This document shows positions 25,816-35,285 of a stretch of DNA of 64,000 nucleotides, one piece after another (position 1 is the stretch's first letter; each line of letters begins with the position of its first letter). A program made the position numbers and the translations under genes. Location: the NCBI RefSeq assembly GCF_036860675.1, contig NZ_JAYKGK010000001.1, positions 248,001-312,000 of the forward strand, read 5' to 3'. This DNA is from Rosettibacter primus (GTDB lineage: Bacteria > Bacteroidota > Ignavibacteria > Ignavibacteriales > Melioribacteraceae). The notes beneath the pieces are model-generated. The model did no database searches, was not told where the DNA came from, and saw only the letters and a program-made list of their open reading frames with translations.

Positions 25816-28383
25816 TTATTTTCTAATCTTAAGAACCTGGCCAATTTTTACTTTGTCACTTTTAAGATTATTCCATGAAATTATATCAGCAACAAGAACT
25901 TTGTAAAGTTTTGCAATTGTCCAGAGCGATTCACCTTCTCTAACTTTGTGAATCTGAACTTTTTCAGTAGTATTATTTTTTGCAATAAGATCTTTATTTG
26001 TTGACTTAACTTTTGATTTGGTATCTACTTCACTATCCGAGTAAAGTATCAATGTTTTTCCAGCAACAATATTATTATTTTTTAAGTTGTTCCATCTCTT
26101 AATATCATTTATAGTAACATTAAAGTTCTGTGCAATCTTACCAATTGAATCCCCTTTCCTGACAACATATTTAACAACATTTGAATTTCTTTTAACAGTG
26201 TTATCACCATATGAACGAATGTCTTCATTGCCATGAACAGTTAAGACTTGTCCTAATCTAACTGAATTTGATTTTAAGTTATTCCACTTTTTAAGCTGAG
26301 CTATTGTAACTCCAAATTTTGTTGCAATTTCGCTTAATGAATCTCCTTTACGAACTTTATATTTTGTTGTTGTTTTATTTGATGCAGAATTCAATGACAT
26401 ATTTCTTGTGTTACCAGAATAAACAACCAATTTTTTCCCTTTATAAATATTATTGCTTTTCAGATTATTCCATTCTTTCAATTGAGCTACTGTTACTCCA
26501 TATTTAGCAGCAATACTTGATAATGATTCTCCGCTTCTTATTTTATGCTCAATCCATGTTTCATCAGAGTTTACAAATAAAATTTCGCTCTTTTCTTTTT
26601 CGCTCATTTCGTTAATTCTGGAATAATAATCAACTTTGTCTTTTGGAACATAAATAGTCAATTCCTGACCTACTTTTACTGTGCTTGTATATGGAAGATT
26701 ATTCCAGTTTCTTATGTCCGATACTCTTACATCAAATAAATCAGCAATATCAACAAGATTATCTTTACTTTTCACAATATAGTTAACTGGAATTTTTCCT
26801 TCAGGAACTATAAACTCGACGGAATCTTCCAACATAGCTGAATAAAGCTGAGCATACTTATCATCATTTGTAGAAGTTGTAATTTGAAGTTTGTAAGAAG
26901 GGTTATTATCAAGTGAAGTAATTTCTTCTTCAATAGCTGGAAGCATATCGGTATTTATTGGGAGGTCATCAACATCGATATTAGATTTAGGAATTTTTAA
27001 TTCAATACCTGGAGTCAACTTTTTTCGTGAAGAAATTCCATTAAATTCTGCAAGTTGAGAAATACTCACATCATATAAATTAGCAATTTTATATAAAGTT
27101 TCTCCTGCTTGAACAGTATGAATAACATATTGACGTTTTGCATCGTCGGGTAAATTTTTAAGATTTTGAGCAAATACATCATAAACTTTAGAAGGAATTT
27201 TTAATGGATAGCCGCCATCATAATTAGGCGGGGTAACATTTTGTGTTAATTCAGGATTCATATCACGTAGTAAATCAACACTAATTCCTGCACATTTTGC
27301 AAGAACATTCAAATCGATAGACTCATTAATTCTATAGACTGCATAATCATGAGGTTTTTCATACTGAACATCAGTAAAACCATATTTTTCAGGTTGACTT
27401 GCAATCAATGTTACAGCAATATATTGCGGCACATAATTTCTTGTCTCTCGTGGTAAATAAGGAAGTATTTTCCAGAAATCACTTGACCCAGCTCTTCTCA
27501 TTGCTTTACGTACTCTTCCTTCACCGCTGTTATAAGCTGCAAGTGCTAAATACCAATCTCCCAAAGAATAATATAAATCGCGAAGATGCCGTGCCGCAGC
27601 CCGAGTTGCTTTTTCAGGGTCTTTTCGTTCATCAATATAAAAATTAATTTCCAGGTCATAAAGTCTGGCAGTACCTTTCATAAACTGCCATATTCCAACA
27701 GCTCTTGCCCAGGAACGAGCAATTGGATTTAATCCACTTTCAGGCATGCTAAGAAAAATTAACTGCTGCGGAACTTTTTCTTCTGCAAATATTTTTGCCA
27801 TCATTGGGAAAAATTTACCAGAACGAGAAAGCCATGTTTCTATATATCTTCTCCCTCTTCCAGTAAAATATTCAATATACTTTTCAACATATTTATTTAT
27901 TTCTAAAGGAAAATCCCCAACTATTACTGTAGTATAATTATCATCAATTACTGCAACAGAATCTTCAAGCATTGGAATTTCAGGAATTCTTTTATTCATC
28001 CATTCTTCAAGTGCACTTATCGATGTATTTTCTGGCAATTCTTCTAAACTTTCAACATAACTTTGATAATCATCTACTATTGCATTCTCTAACTGTATGA
28101 AAGTAGAATTTTCTTCGATATTAGGATAATAACTAAGTTTGTTAATTGTCGATAATGCAGATTCATAATAATTCAAAGCTTCAACCTTAAAACCCAATCT
28201 TTGTTTATAAAGAGCTTTCACATAATCCCTGCGTGCATTTTCTAGCATTTCGTTTACAATTGATTGAATTCCCGATGTTTTAACGGTATCTGAAATTGTT
28301 CGGCTTGTTTTTGTTGTTGAGTTAAGTGAACCGCATGCATTAATAAGTAGAACAATAATCGGTAGGAATAGTATTTTTTTCAC
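25816..28383 (-). CDS. LysM-rich lytic transglycosylase (MltD-like lipoprotein)
   Basis: This 855-residue protein should cleave peptidoglycan glycan strands in the periplasm. The GTG at 28383 gives a neat lipoprotein signal with lipobox INAC and has GGAG five bases upstream; the longer frame from TTG at 28413 is less likely. An SLT (family 1) domain lies at about 180-330, with catalytic Glu in SMPESGLNP, then AVGIWQFMKGTARLY and ALAAYNSGEGRV. Six LysM repeats follow, each of the form KxGDSLxxIAxxYxVxVxxLxxWNNL. MltD usually has two LysM repeats, so six is many. It lies just upstream of the thiamine leader in the same direction, with its own start. Confidence 0.92.
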   Translation of the reverse strand: MKKILFLPIIVLLINACGSLNSTTKTSRTISDTVKTSGIQSIVNEMLENARRDYVKALYKQRLGFKVEALNYYESALSTINKLSYYPNIEENSTFIQLENAIVDDYQSYVESLEELPENTSISALEEWMNKRIPEIPMLEDSVAVIDDNYTTVIVGDFPLEINKYVEKYIEYFTGRGRRYIETWLSRSGKFFPMMAKIFAEEKVPQQLIFLSMPESGLNPIARSWARAVGIWQFMKGTARLYDLEINFYIDERKDPEKATRAAARHLRDLYYSLGDWYLALAAYNSGEGRVRKAMRRAGSSDFWKILPYLPRETRNYVPQYIAVTLIASQPEKYGFTDVQYEKPHDYAVYRINESIDLNVLAKCAGISVDLLRDMNPELTQNVTPPNYDGGYPLKIPSKVYDVFAQNLKNLPDDAKRQYVIHTVQAGETLYKIANLYDVSISQLAEFNGISSRKKLTPGIELKIPKSNIDVDDLPINTDMLPAIEEEITSLDNNPSYKLQITTSTNDDKYAQLYSAMLEDSVEFIVPEGKIPVNYIVKSKDNLVDIADLFDVRVSDIRNWNNLPYTSTVKVGQELTIYVPKDKVDYYSRINEMSEKEKSEILFVNSDETWIEHKIRSGESLSSIAAKYGVTVAQLKEWNNLKSNNIYKGKKLVVYSGNTRNMSLNSASNKTTTKYKVRKGDSLSEIATKFGVTIAQLKKWNNLKSNSVRLGQVLTVHGNEDIRSYGDNTVKRNSNVVKYVVRKGDSIGKIAQNFNVTINDIKRWNNLKNNNIVAGKTLILYSDSEVDTKSKVKSTNKDLIAKNNTTEKVQIHKVREGESLWTIAKLYKVLVADIISWNNLKSDKVKIGQVLKIRK

Positions 28384-28512
28384 ACACACTCCGTATTTGA
28401 ATTTTGTTTGCAATTTAATGTCTTATGAAAATTTTGTCAAGTAAATACTTAAAAAGTTTTATTATTTATTTCAACAAAAACAACTTAAAATGAAAATTGT
28501 CTAAAAATGTAA

Positions 28513-29262
28513 TTAAACAATTAAATCGGAAAACATATTTGAATAGTCAAGTGATTTGTAAATATTGATTATTTCTTCTCTTACTTTAATAAATTCATAC
28601 GAGTTAAAAATTGAAAAATCTTTTTCGCTCCCAAAATTGGTTTCAATTGATTTTATTATTTCACCTGGATTTTTTTTCATTAAATAAATTTTATCGGAAA
28701 GAAATATTGCTTCGTTTATGTTTGTTGTTGTTAAAAGAAATGAAACTTCAAATTCATGTTTAACTTCTTTAATTAAGATTAAAATTTCACCACGGCTTTG
28801 TGCATCCATAATTGTAAATGGTTCATCTAGTAAAATTAAGGATGAATTACGAATAAGAGCTTGCGCTAATAAAATTCTAAATCTAAATCCATAACTTCGA
28901 TTATTCGGTATATGAAATTCATAACCATCTAATCCAACAAATTCTATAATCTTTTTTACTTTATTTTCATCATATTTTTTTATTCCAAACAAGATATTTT
29001 CTTTTACTGTAAGCCATGGAAAGGATGCTGGTTTAGAGGGGATTAAAAAAATTTGACTTTTAAAATCATTGATAATATTTCCATTGAAATTTTTTTCAAT
29101 ACCTTTTATGATTTTTAATAAAGAAGATTTACCGGCACCAACAGGTGCTAGGACAGATGTAAACTCTTTATCGCCAATATTAAACGAAAGATTTCTGAAT
29201 AAAATATTTTTTACTCCATATTCATCCACAAATTCTTTAGATAAATTTTTTACTTCAATCAT
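28513..29262 (-). CDS. ABC transporter ATPase with degenerate motifs (NitT/TauT-like)
   Basis: This 249-residue protein is built like SsuB/TauB ATPases. Walker A (APVGAGKSS, 39-47), Walker B (LILLDEP, 142-148) and the D-loop region are normal. The signature LSGGQ region reads RSYGFRFR (122-129), the Q-loop glutamine position is S76 (PSKPASFPW) and the H-loop histidine position is T180 (TTTNINEA). Family members need these residues for ATP sandwiching and hydrolysis, so it may be a weak or altered ATPase, or have a partner. The TAA of the permease gene directly precedes its ATG. No binding protein gene is adjacent, and the substrate is unknown. Confidence 0.8.
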   Translation of the reverse strand: MIEVKNLSKEFVDEYGVKNILFRNLSFNIGDKEFTSVLAPVGAGKSSLLKIIKGIEKNFNGNIINDFKSQIFLIPSKPASFPWLTVKENILFGIKKYDENKVKKIIEFVGLDGYEFHIPNNRSYGFRFRILLAQALIRNSSLILLDEPFTIMDAQSRGEILILIKEVKHEFEVSFLLTTTNINEAIFLSDKIYLMKKNPGEIIKSIETNFGSEKDFSIFNSYEFIKVREEIINIYKSLDYSNMFSDLIV

Positions 29263-30009
29263 TTATAATTCCCAGAAAAAATATTTTTTTTGAATAAATT
29301 TTAGTAATGAACTCCCAAGCCAGATAAGTAATGTTATAATTAATGTCAAAGCAAAAATTCCAGCAAAATCATTATATAATAATATTTTTCTGTAAGCTCC
29401 CCCGAAACCATTTCCATCAATATATTCATAAATTAAAATAATTATCCATAATGAATAATGAATTTGAATTAATTTTTGAAATAGTGACGGTTCGAGTGAC
29501 TTAAAAATTACTTTTTGAAAAATTTCTTTTTCACTCAATCCTAAGTTTTTTGCAGCTATGTAATATTCTTCTTTAATATTTTTCATCTCATCAAACAATG
29601 AAATTTTTAATAATGCGGCAACAAAGATAAATCCAAAAATAAATTCGGCAATGATGGAATCATTAAACCAGAAAATAAAAATGACAACGAGGAATAATGA
29701 AGGTATATATTTATAAAATGCAATGGTATTATAAATTTCCTTAAATAAATTTATATAATAAAGTAAATGTTTGAAGATAACAAAGACAAAAACTGAAGCT
29801 AAAGTTAAAGAGAAATAAACGCAAGTAGTTGTTAATGCCATTGAAGCTAATAAATTATAATCTGCCCAAATTGAAGAAAAAGATTCAATTAGCAGAGATG
29901 GTTTAGGTAATATTTTATTGATTGGAAGAATTAATTCAAAAAGTAATATGTATATAAACAGAAGTGTAAATAAAAAGTAAAATTGATTTTTTAAGTTATT
30001 CGTCTTCAT
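29263..30009 (-). CDS. ABC transporter permease, NitT/TauT-like
   Basis: This 248-residue membrane protein has about six hydrophobic helices. A recognisable EAA loop, EEYYIAAKNLGLSEKEIFQK, is the contact site for the ATPase. It resembles SsuC/TauC-type permeases that import sulfonates, taurine, nitrate or pyrimidine precursors. It is translationally adjacent to the degenerate ATPase gene. The usual substrate-binding protein is missing here, so the substrate cannot be inferred; a thiamine-precursor role is conceivable from the neighbourhood but there is no riboswitch in front of it. Confidence 0.78.
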   Translation of the reverse strand: MKTNNLKNQFYFLFTLLFIYILLFELILPINKILPKPSLLIESFSSIWADYNLLASMALTTTCVYFSLTLASVFVFVIFKHLLYYINLFKEIYNTIAFYKYIPSLFLVVIFIFWFNDSIIAEFIFGFIFVAALLKISLFDEMKNIKEEYYIAAKNLGLSEKEIFQKVIFKSLEPSLFQKLIQIHYSLWIIILIYEYIDGNGFGGAYRKILLYNDFAGIFALTLIITLLIWLGSSLLKFIQKKYFFWEL

Positions 30010-30086
30010 TTTTATAATTATGTCACATAATTGTAATCAAGAATGATTTCAATGGAAAATTATTTATAAAAAAAACTTAAATCAAA

Positions 30087-30734
30087 TTATAAATTCGTCA
30101 AGTAAGAATTAAATTGTTTTTCATTACCAATAGAAGATTCATCTTCGTGACCTGGAAATATAATTACATCATCAGGCAGTGTTAAAAGTTTTGTTTTGAT
30201 AGAGTTCATCAAAATTTCATAATCACCGCCCCATAAATCAGTTCTGCCAATACTTCCTTTGAAAAGAACATCGCCAGTAAAACAAATTTTTTCCGATTCT
30301 AAATAAACACAAAATTCACCTGGCGAATGGCCTGGTGTGAAAAGAAATTTTACATCACAATTCCCGAATTTCAATATTTTATCTTCAGATATAAATTCGT
30401 CTGGCAGTGGAGATTGGTTGAATTTGATTCCAAAATAATTCGATTGCTCTTTCATAATATCAAGAAGGAAAATATCTTTTTCTGGCATTAATAATAAAGG
30501 ATTATAATTTTTTTTAACAAATAAATTCCCAAGAATATGGTCGATATGGCAATGAGTATTGATTATAAATTTCGGGACTAAATTATTATTCTCTATAAAA
30601 TGTGCTAATAACTTTTGTTCGTTCTTGTTAGAACAACCGGGGTCAATAACAATTGTTTCTTTTGAATTATTGTCCCAAACAATATAGGTATTTTCAAGAA
30701 ATGGATTGAAGATAAATTTCTGAACTTTAATCAT
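30087..30734 (-). CDS. Metallo-beta-lactamase-fold hydrolase (glyoxalase II-like)
   Basis: This 215-residue protein has the zinc-binding motif THCHIDHILGN (HxHxDH), a later His in FTPGHSPGEF, the bridging Asp in FTGDVLF and the C-terminal FPGHED. This pattern fits the YcbL/GloB-like thioester hydrolase group. The exact substrate (hydroxyacylglutathione-like or another thioester) is not determinable. Its start overlaps the aroC stop by one base, so both are in one operon. Confidence 0.88.
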   Translation of the reverse strand: MIKVQKFIFNPFLENTYIVWDNNSKETIVIDPGCSNKNEQKLLAHFIENNNLVPKFIINTHCHIDHILGNLFVKKNYNPLLLMPEKDIFLLDIMKEQSNYFGIKFNQSPLPDEFISEDKILKFGNCDVKFLFTPGHSPGEFCVYLESEKICFTGDVLFKGSIGRTDLWGGDYEILMNSIKTKLLTLPDDVIIFPGHEDESSIGNEKQFNSYLTNL

Positions 30735-31945
30735 TATATAGCAAAATTCTTTTTAATTCTTGAAAAATATTTTTTCATATAGTTCGAATAATTATCTTTA
30801 ACTTCTTCAATCGAATCACCACCGAATTTTTGAAGAAAAAGCTTTGCGATTGTCCATGCAGCCATTGATTCTGCTATTACTGCACATGCAGGAACAGCAA
30901 CAAAATCACTTCTTTCTCTTCTTGCTTCTATGGTTTTCATTTTTGATAGGTCAATAGATTGAATTGGCGACATTAATGTTGCAATTGGCTTCATAGCAGC
31001 TCTAATTATTAAAGGCAATCCTGTTGAGATACCGCCTTCAATTCCGCCTGCTCGGTTTGTTTTTCGTGAAAATGTTTCACCTTTCAAAATAATTTCATCA
31101 TGGACTTCAGAACCGAAAAGCTCAGCTGATTTAAATCCAAGGCCAATTTCGACTCCCTTTACTGCTTGTATTGACATAATTGCAAGCGAAAGTTCAGCTT
31201 CCAATCTTGTATTATATTCAACAAAACTCCCGATTCCTGGAGGTAAACCAGTTACAATAACATAAAATGTTCCGCCTAAAGTATCTCCTCTTTTCTTAGT
31301 TAATTTAATTTTTCGAATAATTTTTTCTTCCTGATTTTTATCCAGAACACGAACTGAACTTTTATCTGACAGTTTATTTAATTTTTCTGCTGAATAATTA
31401 TGTGAAAGTTTATTTAGTAAAAATTTTTCTGCAATATTTTCTTTTGAATATATTCCACCTATACTTTCAACAAAACTGCCAATATGAATTCCAAATTCAC
31501 TTAAAAATTTTCTTGCAATTGAACAACCGGCAACTCTAGCAGCAGTTTCTCTTGCACTTGAACGTTCTATTGAATTTCTAATATCATCAAAATTATATTT
31601 TGTAACTCCAACTAAATCTGCATGCCCAGGTCTGGGGATTGTAACTTTATCAATTTTTTTATCAACTGGTTCTGCACTCATTGATTCTTTCCAGTTTTCC
31701 CAGTCTTTATTCCAAATAATCATAGAAATCGGGGAACCAAGAGTTTTGCCATGTCGAATGCCTGAAATAATTTCAACCTGGTCTGTTTCTATTTTCATTC
31801 TAAGTCCTCTTCCATATCCTGCCTGACGTCTTTGTAATTGTTCATTAATATAATCTCGGGAGATTTCAAGATTGGCTGGGAATCCAGTAACAATTGTTGT
31901 TAAACCTTTTCCGTGTGATTCACCTGCAGTAATTAATTTTATCAT
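30734..31945 (-). CDS. aroC: Chorismate synthase
   Basis: This 403-residue enzyme makes chorismate from 5-enolpyruvylshikimate-3-phosphate with reduced FMN. Family signatures are AGESHGKGLTTIVTGFPA at the N-terminus, RRQAGYGRGLRMKIE, RPGHADLVGVTKY and GGIEGGISTGLPL. It belongs to the longer subgroup (about 390-400 residues) found in Bacillus- and Thermotoga-like proteins. It is the first gene of a two-gene operon with the metallo-hydrolase. A strong terminator just upstream isolates it from htrA. Confidence 0.97.
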   Translation of the reverse strand: MIKLITAGESHGKGLTTIVTGFPANLEISRDYINEQLQRRQAGYGRGLRMKIETDQVEIISGIRHGKTLGSPISMIIWNKDWENWKESMSAEPVDKKIDKVTIPRPGHADLVGVTKYNFDDIRNSIERSSARETAARVAGCSIARKFLSEFGIHIGSFVESIGGIYSKENIAEKFLLNKLSHNYSAEKLNKLSDKSSVRVLDKNQEEKIIRKIKLTKKRGDTLGGTFYVIVTGLPPGIGSFVEYNTRLEAELSLAIMSIQAVKGVEIGLGFKSAELFGSEVHDEIILKGETFSRKTNRAGGIEGGISTGLPLIIRAAMKPIATLMSPIQSIDLSKMKTIEARRERSDFVAVPACAVIAESMAAWTIAKLFLQKFGGDSIEEVKDNYSNYMKKYFSRIKKNFAI

Positions 31946-31977
31946 TTCTTTCTCTCAAATTATAGTTTTGCAAATAT

Positions 31978-32008
31978 AAAAAAAGCGTCCATAATAAGGA
32001 CGCTTTTT
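31978..32008 (-). terminator. Strong Rho-independent terminator after htrA
   Basis: The minus strand reads GCGTCC (32003-31998), a 7-base loop, GGACGC (31990-31985) and then seven T residues (31984-31978). An A tract at the other side lets it work on both strands. It closes the pfkB-mtnA-recO-htrA transcription unit. Confidence 0.9.
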
Positions 32009-32031
32009 CATTTCTCTACATGAAATAATTT

Positions 32032-33528
32032 TTACTTAGGTATTTCTAAACCCACCAATCTTGAATTTCCTTGATCATCAACCAGTTTAAGCAAAACAGC
32101 TTCTCCTTTTTTACTTTCAATTATTGATTTCAATTCCGAAACATTGTGTATTTCTTTTTTATCTGCTGCTGTGATTATCAAACCTTCTCCAATTCTTTGA
32201 TTGTATGCTTTGCTAAATCTTTTAACATCAGTAATCAAAACCCCGTTTTCAACTTTATAATCTTTCAATTCATCTTTGGTCATATTTCGGACTGTAAAAC
32301 CAAGTTCTTCAAAATTATATTCTTTGATATCTTTTTCTTCTTTTGAATTATCTTTCTTTGAAACAGTTGTAGATTTTTTGCTTGCATCTTCATCGCGTGG
32401 CTTTAATGTAACATATCTTTCAATTTCCTTACCATTTCTAAATATTGTTAATTTTACTTCTGTTCCTGCACGTTTTGATGCAACATAAGATTGCAATTCA
32501 TTTGGTTGATTAATTTCTTTATCATCTATTTTAAGAATTACATCGCCTTCTTTTATATCAGATTTTTCAGCTGCCCCACCTTTTACAATATCCTGAACAA
32601 GAACACCCTTTGGCTCTTTCAATCCAATTGCTTTTGCAGTTTGAGCATCAACTTCAGAAATACTTACACCAATATAACCACGATTAACCCTCCCATTTTC
32701 AATTAAATCCCTTGCAACAGATTTTGCAAGATTAATTGGAATTGCAAAACCGTAACCAATGTAGCTTTGTGTCATTCCATTTGTAGCAATTGCAGAGTTA
32801 ATACCAATTACGGCTCCGTTTAAATCAACAAGTGCGCCACCGCTATTTCCTGGATTAATTGCTGCATCTGTTTGAATGAAATTTTCTACAGCATATTGGT
32901 CTCTTATAATATTAATGTTTCTGCTTTTAGCACTAATAATTCCTGCTGTAACAGTTGAAGTTAAAGATAATGGATTACCGATTGCCATAACCCATTGTCC
33001 CACTCTAATTTTATCTGAATCACCGAGATATGCTACCGGTAAATTTTTAGCGTCTATCTTTATTACTGCTAAATCTGTTAATGGGTCTGTTCCAATAATT
33101 TCAGCATCGAATTGTCTTTTGTCGTGTAAAGTTACAGTCACCTGCTTTGCATCTTCAACCACATGATTATTAGTTAAGATATATCCATCATCAGAAATTA
33201 TAATGCCGCTACCTCCACCCTGTTGTTCTTTTGGAATATCATCTTTGAATGGGAAGAAGAAGTGAAATTCCTGTGGAAATTTATTTTTAACAGTTGTAAC
33301 AACTGTGATTTGTACAATTGATGGGGTAACTTTTTCTGCGGCAAGAATAAATGCATTGTTAAAAGCTTCTGCTTGTGGGTCTAATTTTTCGACTGGTGGT
33401 TTTGCAGCACCTATTTGAATATCTGCATAACTTGGTTTTACCCAGCCAAAGTTAGAAACAAGCACCGCCCCAAAAATTACTCCGAATAAAATTAACGATA
33501 ATGTTCCAAGAATATTTTTACTTTTCAT
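32032..33528 (-). CDS. DegP/HtrA-family serine protease with two PDZ domains
   Basis: This 498-residue envelope protease has an N-terminal hydrophobic anchor or signal (about 6-25). The trypsin-like domain shows the triad in TNNHVVED (His), LTDLAVIKID (Asp) and NPGNSGGALV (Ser). PDZ1 follows (GYIGVSISEVD to about residue 370). A Lys/Asp-rich linker then leads to PDZ2 (FTVRNMTKDEL to the end). It degrades or refolds misfolded envelope proteins. A perfect AGGAGG precedes the ATG. It is the last gene after recO (gap 15) and is followed by a strong terminator. Confidence 0.96.
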   Translation of the reverse strand: MKSKNILGTLSLILFGVIFGAVLVSNFGWVKPSYADIQIGAAKPPVEKLDPQAEAFNNAFILAAEKVTPSIVQITVVTTVKNKFPQEFHFFFPFKDDIPKEQQGGGSGIIISDDGYILTNNHVVEDAKQVTVTLHDKRQFDAEIIGTDPLTDLAVIKIDAKNLPVAYLGDSDKIRVGQWVMAIGNPLSLTSTVTAGIISAKSRNINIIRDQYAVENFIQTDAAINPGNSGGALVDLNGAVIGINSAIATNGMTQSYIGYGFAIPINLAKSVARDLIENGRVNRGYIGVSISEVDAQTAKAIGLKEPKGVLVQDIVKGGAAEKSDIKEGDVILKIDDKEINQPNELQSYVASKRAGTEVKLTIFRNGKEIERYVTLKPRDEDASKKSTTVSKKDNSKEEKDIKEYNFEELGFTVRNMTKDELKDYKVENGVLITDVKRFSKAYNQRIGEGLIITAADKKEIHNVSELKSIIESKKGEAVLLKLVDDQGNSRLVGLEIPK

Positions 33529-33543
33529 TTATAAATCCTCCTA

Positions 33544-34281
33544 CTAACTTAATTCTAATGATTTTAAACCCTGGAATTCATGTATATGATATTTTATAAA
33601 CTTTTCAAGCAAACGAATGATTGTGTTCAGGTCATCATCTTTGTATTTAATATTATTAATTTTGCTGCTTAGACATTTTAATAAATTGAAAAGTTCCTCT
33701 GTAAAGTTGAAGTGAATTATTCTATCTTCACGGCATTCATCACACAAAATTCCTGTTTCATAATTATAAGAAACTTGTGAACCATTAATCAATTCTTTTC
33801 TGCACACTGAACAGTGAGTAGTTGGGAATTCATAACCAATTTCTTTAATAAAGAATAAAAAATACTTTGCAAAGTAATATTTAGCATCTTTTTCTTTGTC
33901 ATTCAATAAATCAAATATTCTAACAGAACCATTAAACAATCTAAAATTATGGTCATGTTCTATTGTTAAATTTAAGAGAAGTTCAATTACAGCCGAAGCA
34001 TATTTTAATCTTTCAAAATCTTCTTTGATATTTGAAAAATGCTGAAGTAAATCTGCATCGCTTATAAGCTGAACATCTCTTGTTTCTTTTCGATAAAGAA
34101 CTATTTGAAGAAGATTAAATGTATCTACTATCATCCCAATTTTGGATTTTGACGAACGCGCTCCTTTAATGATAGCAGAAAGTTTTCCAAAATCTTCTGT
34201 ATAAAATTGAGCTATCTTACTTGTATCACCATAATCAATTTTTCTTAAAACAATTGCTCTTGTTTTAACTAATTCAGACAT
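33544..34281 (-). CDS. recO: DNA repair protein RecO
   Basis: This 245-residue protein has the N-terminal OB fold (KTRAIVLRKIDYGDTSKI, then FGKLSAIIKGARSSKS) and a helical C-terminal domain with a zinc-ribbon-like pair HCSVCRKE and LCDECRED. RecO loads RecA on SSB-coated DNA with RecR. I start at the ATG at 34281 rather than the TTG at 34293; the ATG overlaps the end of mtnA by eight bases, so expression is coupled. Confidence 0.93.
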   Translation of the reverse strand: MSELVKTRAIVLRKIDYGDTSKIAQFYTEDFGKLSAIIKGARSSKSKIGMIVDTFNLLQIVLYRKETRDVQLISDADLLQHFSNIKEDFERLKYASAVIELLLNLTIEHDHNFRLFNGSVRIFDLLNDKEKDAKYYFAKYFLFFIKEIGYEFPTTHCSVCRKELINGSQVSYNYETGILCDECREDRIIHFNFTEELFNLLKCLSSKINNIKYKDDDLNTIIRLLEKFIKYHIHEFQGLKSLELS

Positions 34282-35284
34282 TGCTAAAATCAAATGGTGG
34301 TAAATGCAAGGTTTTTTCAGTAATTATTCCTGAAATTAATTCGTTTGGAGTAACATCAAAAGCAGGAGAGAAAACTTCAAACTCTTCGGACGTTATTTGA
34401 TAATTATTAAAATAAATTAATTCTTTTTTATCTCTCATTTCAATCTTAATTTCGCTTCCGTTAAAACAATTTTTATCTATTGTTGAAGAAGGTGCAGCGA
34501 CATAAAATGGAATATTATGATATCTGCAAAGGACCGCCAGGTTGTAAGTTCCAATTTTATTTGCAACATCTCCATTTACAGCAATTCTATCTGCTCCAAC
34601 AATTACCAAATCAACTTTATGTTCTTTCATTAAAACTGCAGCAGATGCATCTGTGTTAATTGAAAATGGGATTCCCATTTTCTTTAATTCCCAGGCAGTT
34701 AATCTTGAACCCTGAAGTAATGGTCGAGTTTCATCAACATGAACAAATTCTACTAAATTATTTTCATATGCTAATCTTATCACATTAACTGCTGTTCCAT
34801 TACCACCAGTTGCAAGAGCTCCTGCATTGCAATGTGTAAGAACACGAGATTTTTTCTTAAAAATTTTTAATCCATTTTCAGCAATTGCATTACACATTTT
34901 AATATCATCTTTATGTATCTGAACTGCTCGTTCTACTAACCTGTGATAAATATCAGAATCGTTTTTATGATTATCATAAATTTTTTTTATTTCATTTAAT
35001 CCATAAAATAAATTAACAGCTGTAGGTCGTGTTGAAGATAAACGATTATAAGCATTTATAAAAATTTGCTCGATATTATTTTTTATATTTTTTATCGACA
35101 ATGCCAGACCATAAGCTGCTGCAATACCAATTGCAGGAGCACCTCTAACTTCTAATCTCTCAATAGCAAGAGCGATTCTTTCAAAATTATCTGTAATAAT
35201 ATATTCTTCAGTCAGTGGGAGTTTTGTCTGATTAAGTATTATAAGTTTATCATCTTTGAATTCTATTGCTTTTGGAATATTCAT
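34274..35284 (-). CDS. mtnA: S-methyl-5-thioribose-1-phosphate isomerase
   Basis: This 336-residue protein has the MtnA/eIF2B-alpha-like fold. The catalytic Cys lies in LTHCNAGALATGGNGTAV and the catalytic Asp in VGADRIAVNGDVANKIG, with RGAPAIGIAAAYG near the N-terminus. It converts methylthioribose-1-P to methylthioribulose-1-P in methionine salvage. I choose the second ATG (35284, one base after the pfkB stop), because known MtnA proteins begin near IEFKDDKLIILNQTKLP. The first ATG at 35317 would overlap pfkB by 32 bases. Confidence 0.92.
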   Translation of the reverse strand: MNIPKAIEFKDDKLIILNQTKLPLTEEYIITDNFERIALAIERLEVRGAPAIGIAAAYGLALSIKNIKNNIEQIFINAYNRLSSTRPTAVNLFYGLNEIKKIYDNHKNDSDIYHRLVERAVQIHKDDIKMCNAIAENGLKIFKKKSRVLTHCNAGALATGGNGTAVNVIRLAYENNLVEFVHVDETRPLLQGSRLTAWELKKMGIPFSINTDASAAVLMKEHKVDLVIVGADRIAVNGDVANKIGTYNLAVLCRYHNIPFYVAAPSSTIDKNCFNGSEIKIEMRDKKELIYFNNYQITSEEFEVFSPAFDVTPNELISGIITEKTLHLPPFDFSNV

Positions 35285-35285
35285 C

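Noticed and set aside
27399..27937. Open frames on the plus strand opposite the transglycosylase
   Set aside because: They are antisense to a protein with strong SLT and LysM motifs; no start signal or domain is visible.
28513..30009. Calling the ABC pair a thiamine-precursor transporter because of the nearby thiamine operon
   Set aside because: It has no riboswitch, no binding protein and a separate gene lies between; the substrate is undetermined.
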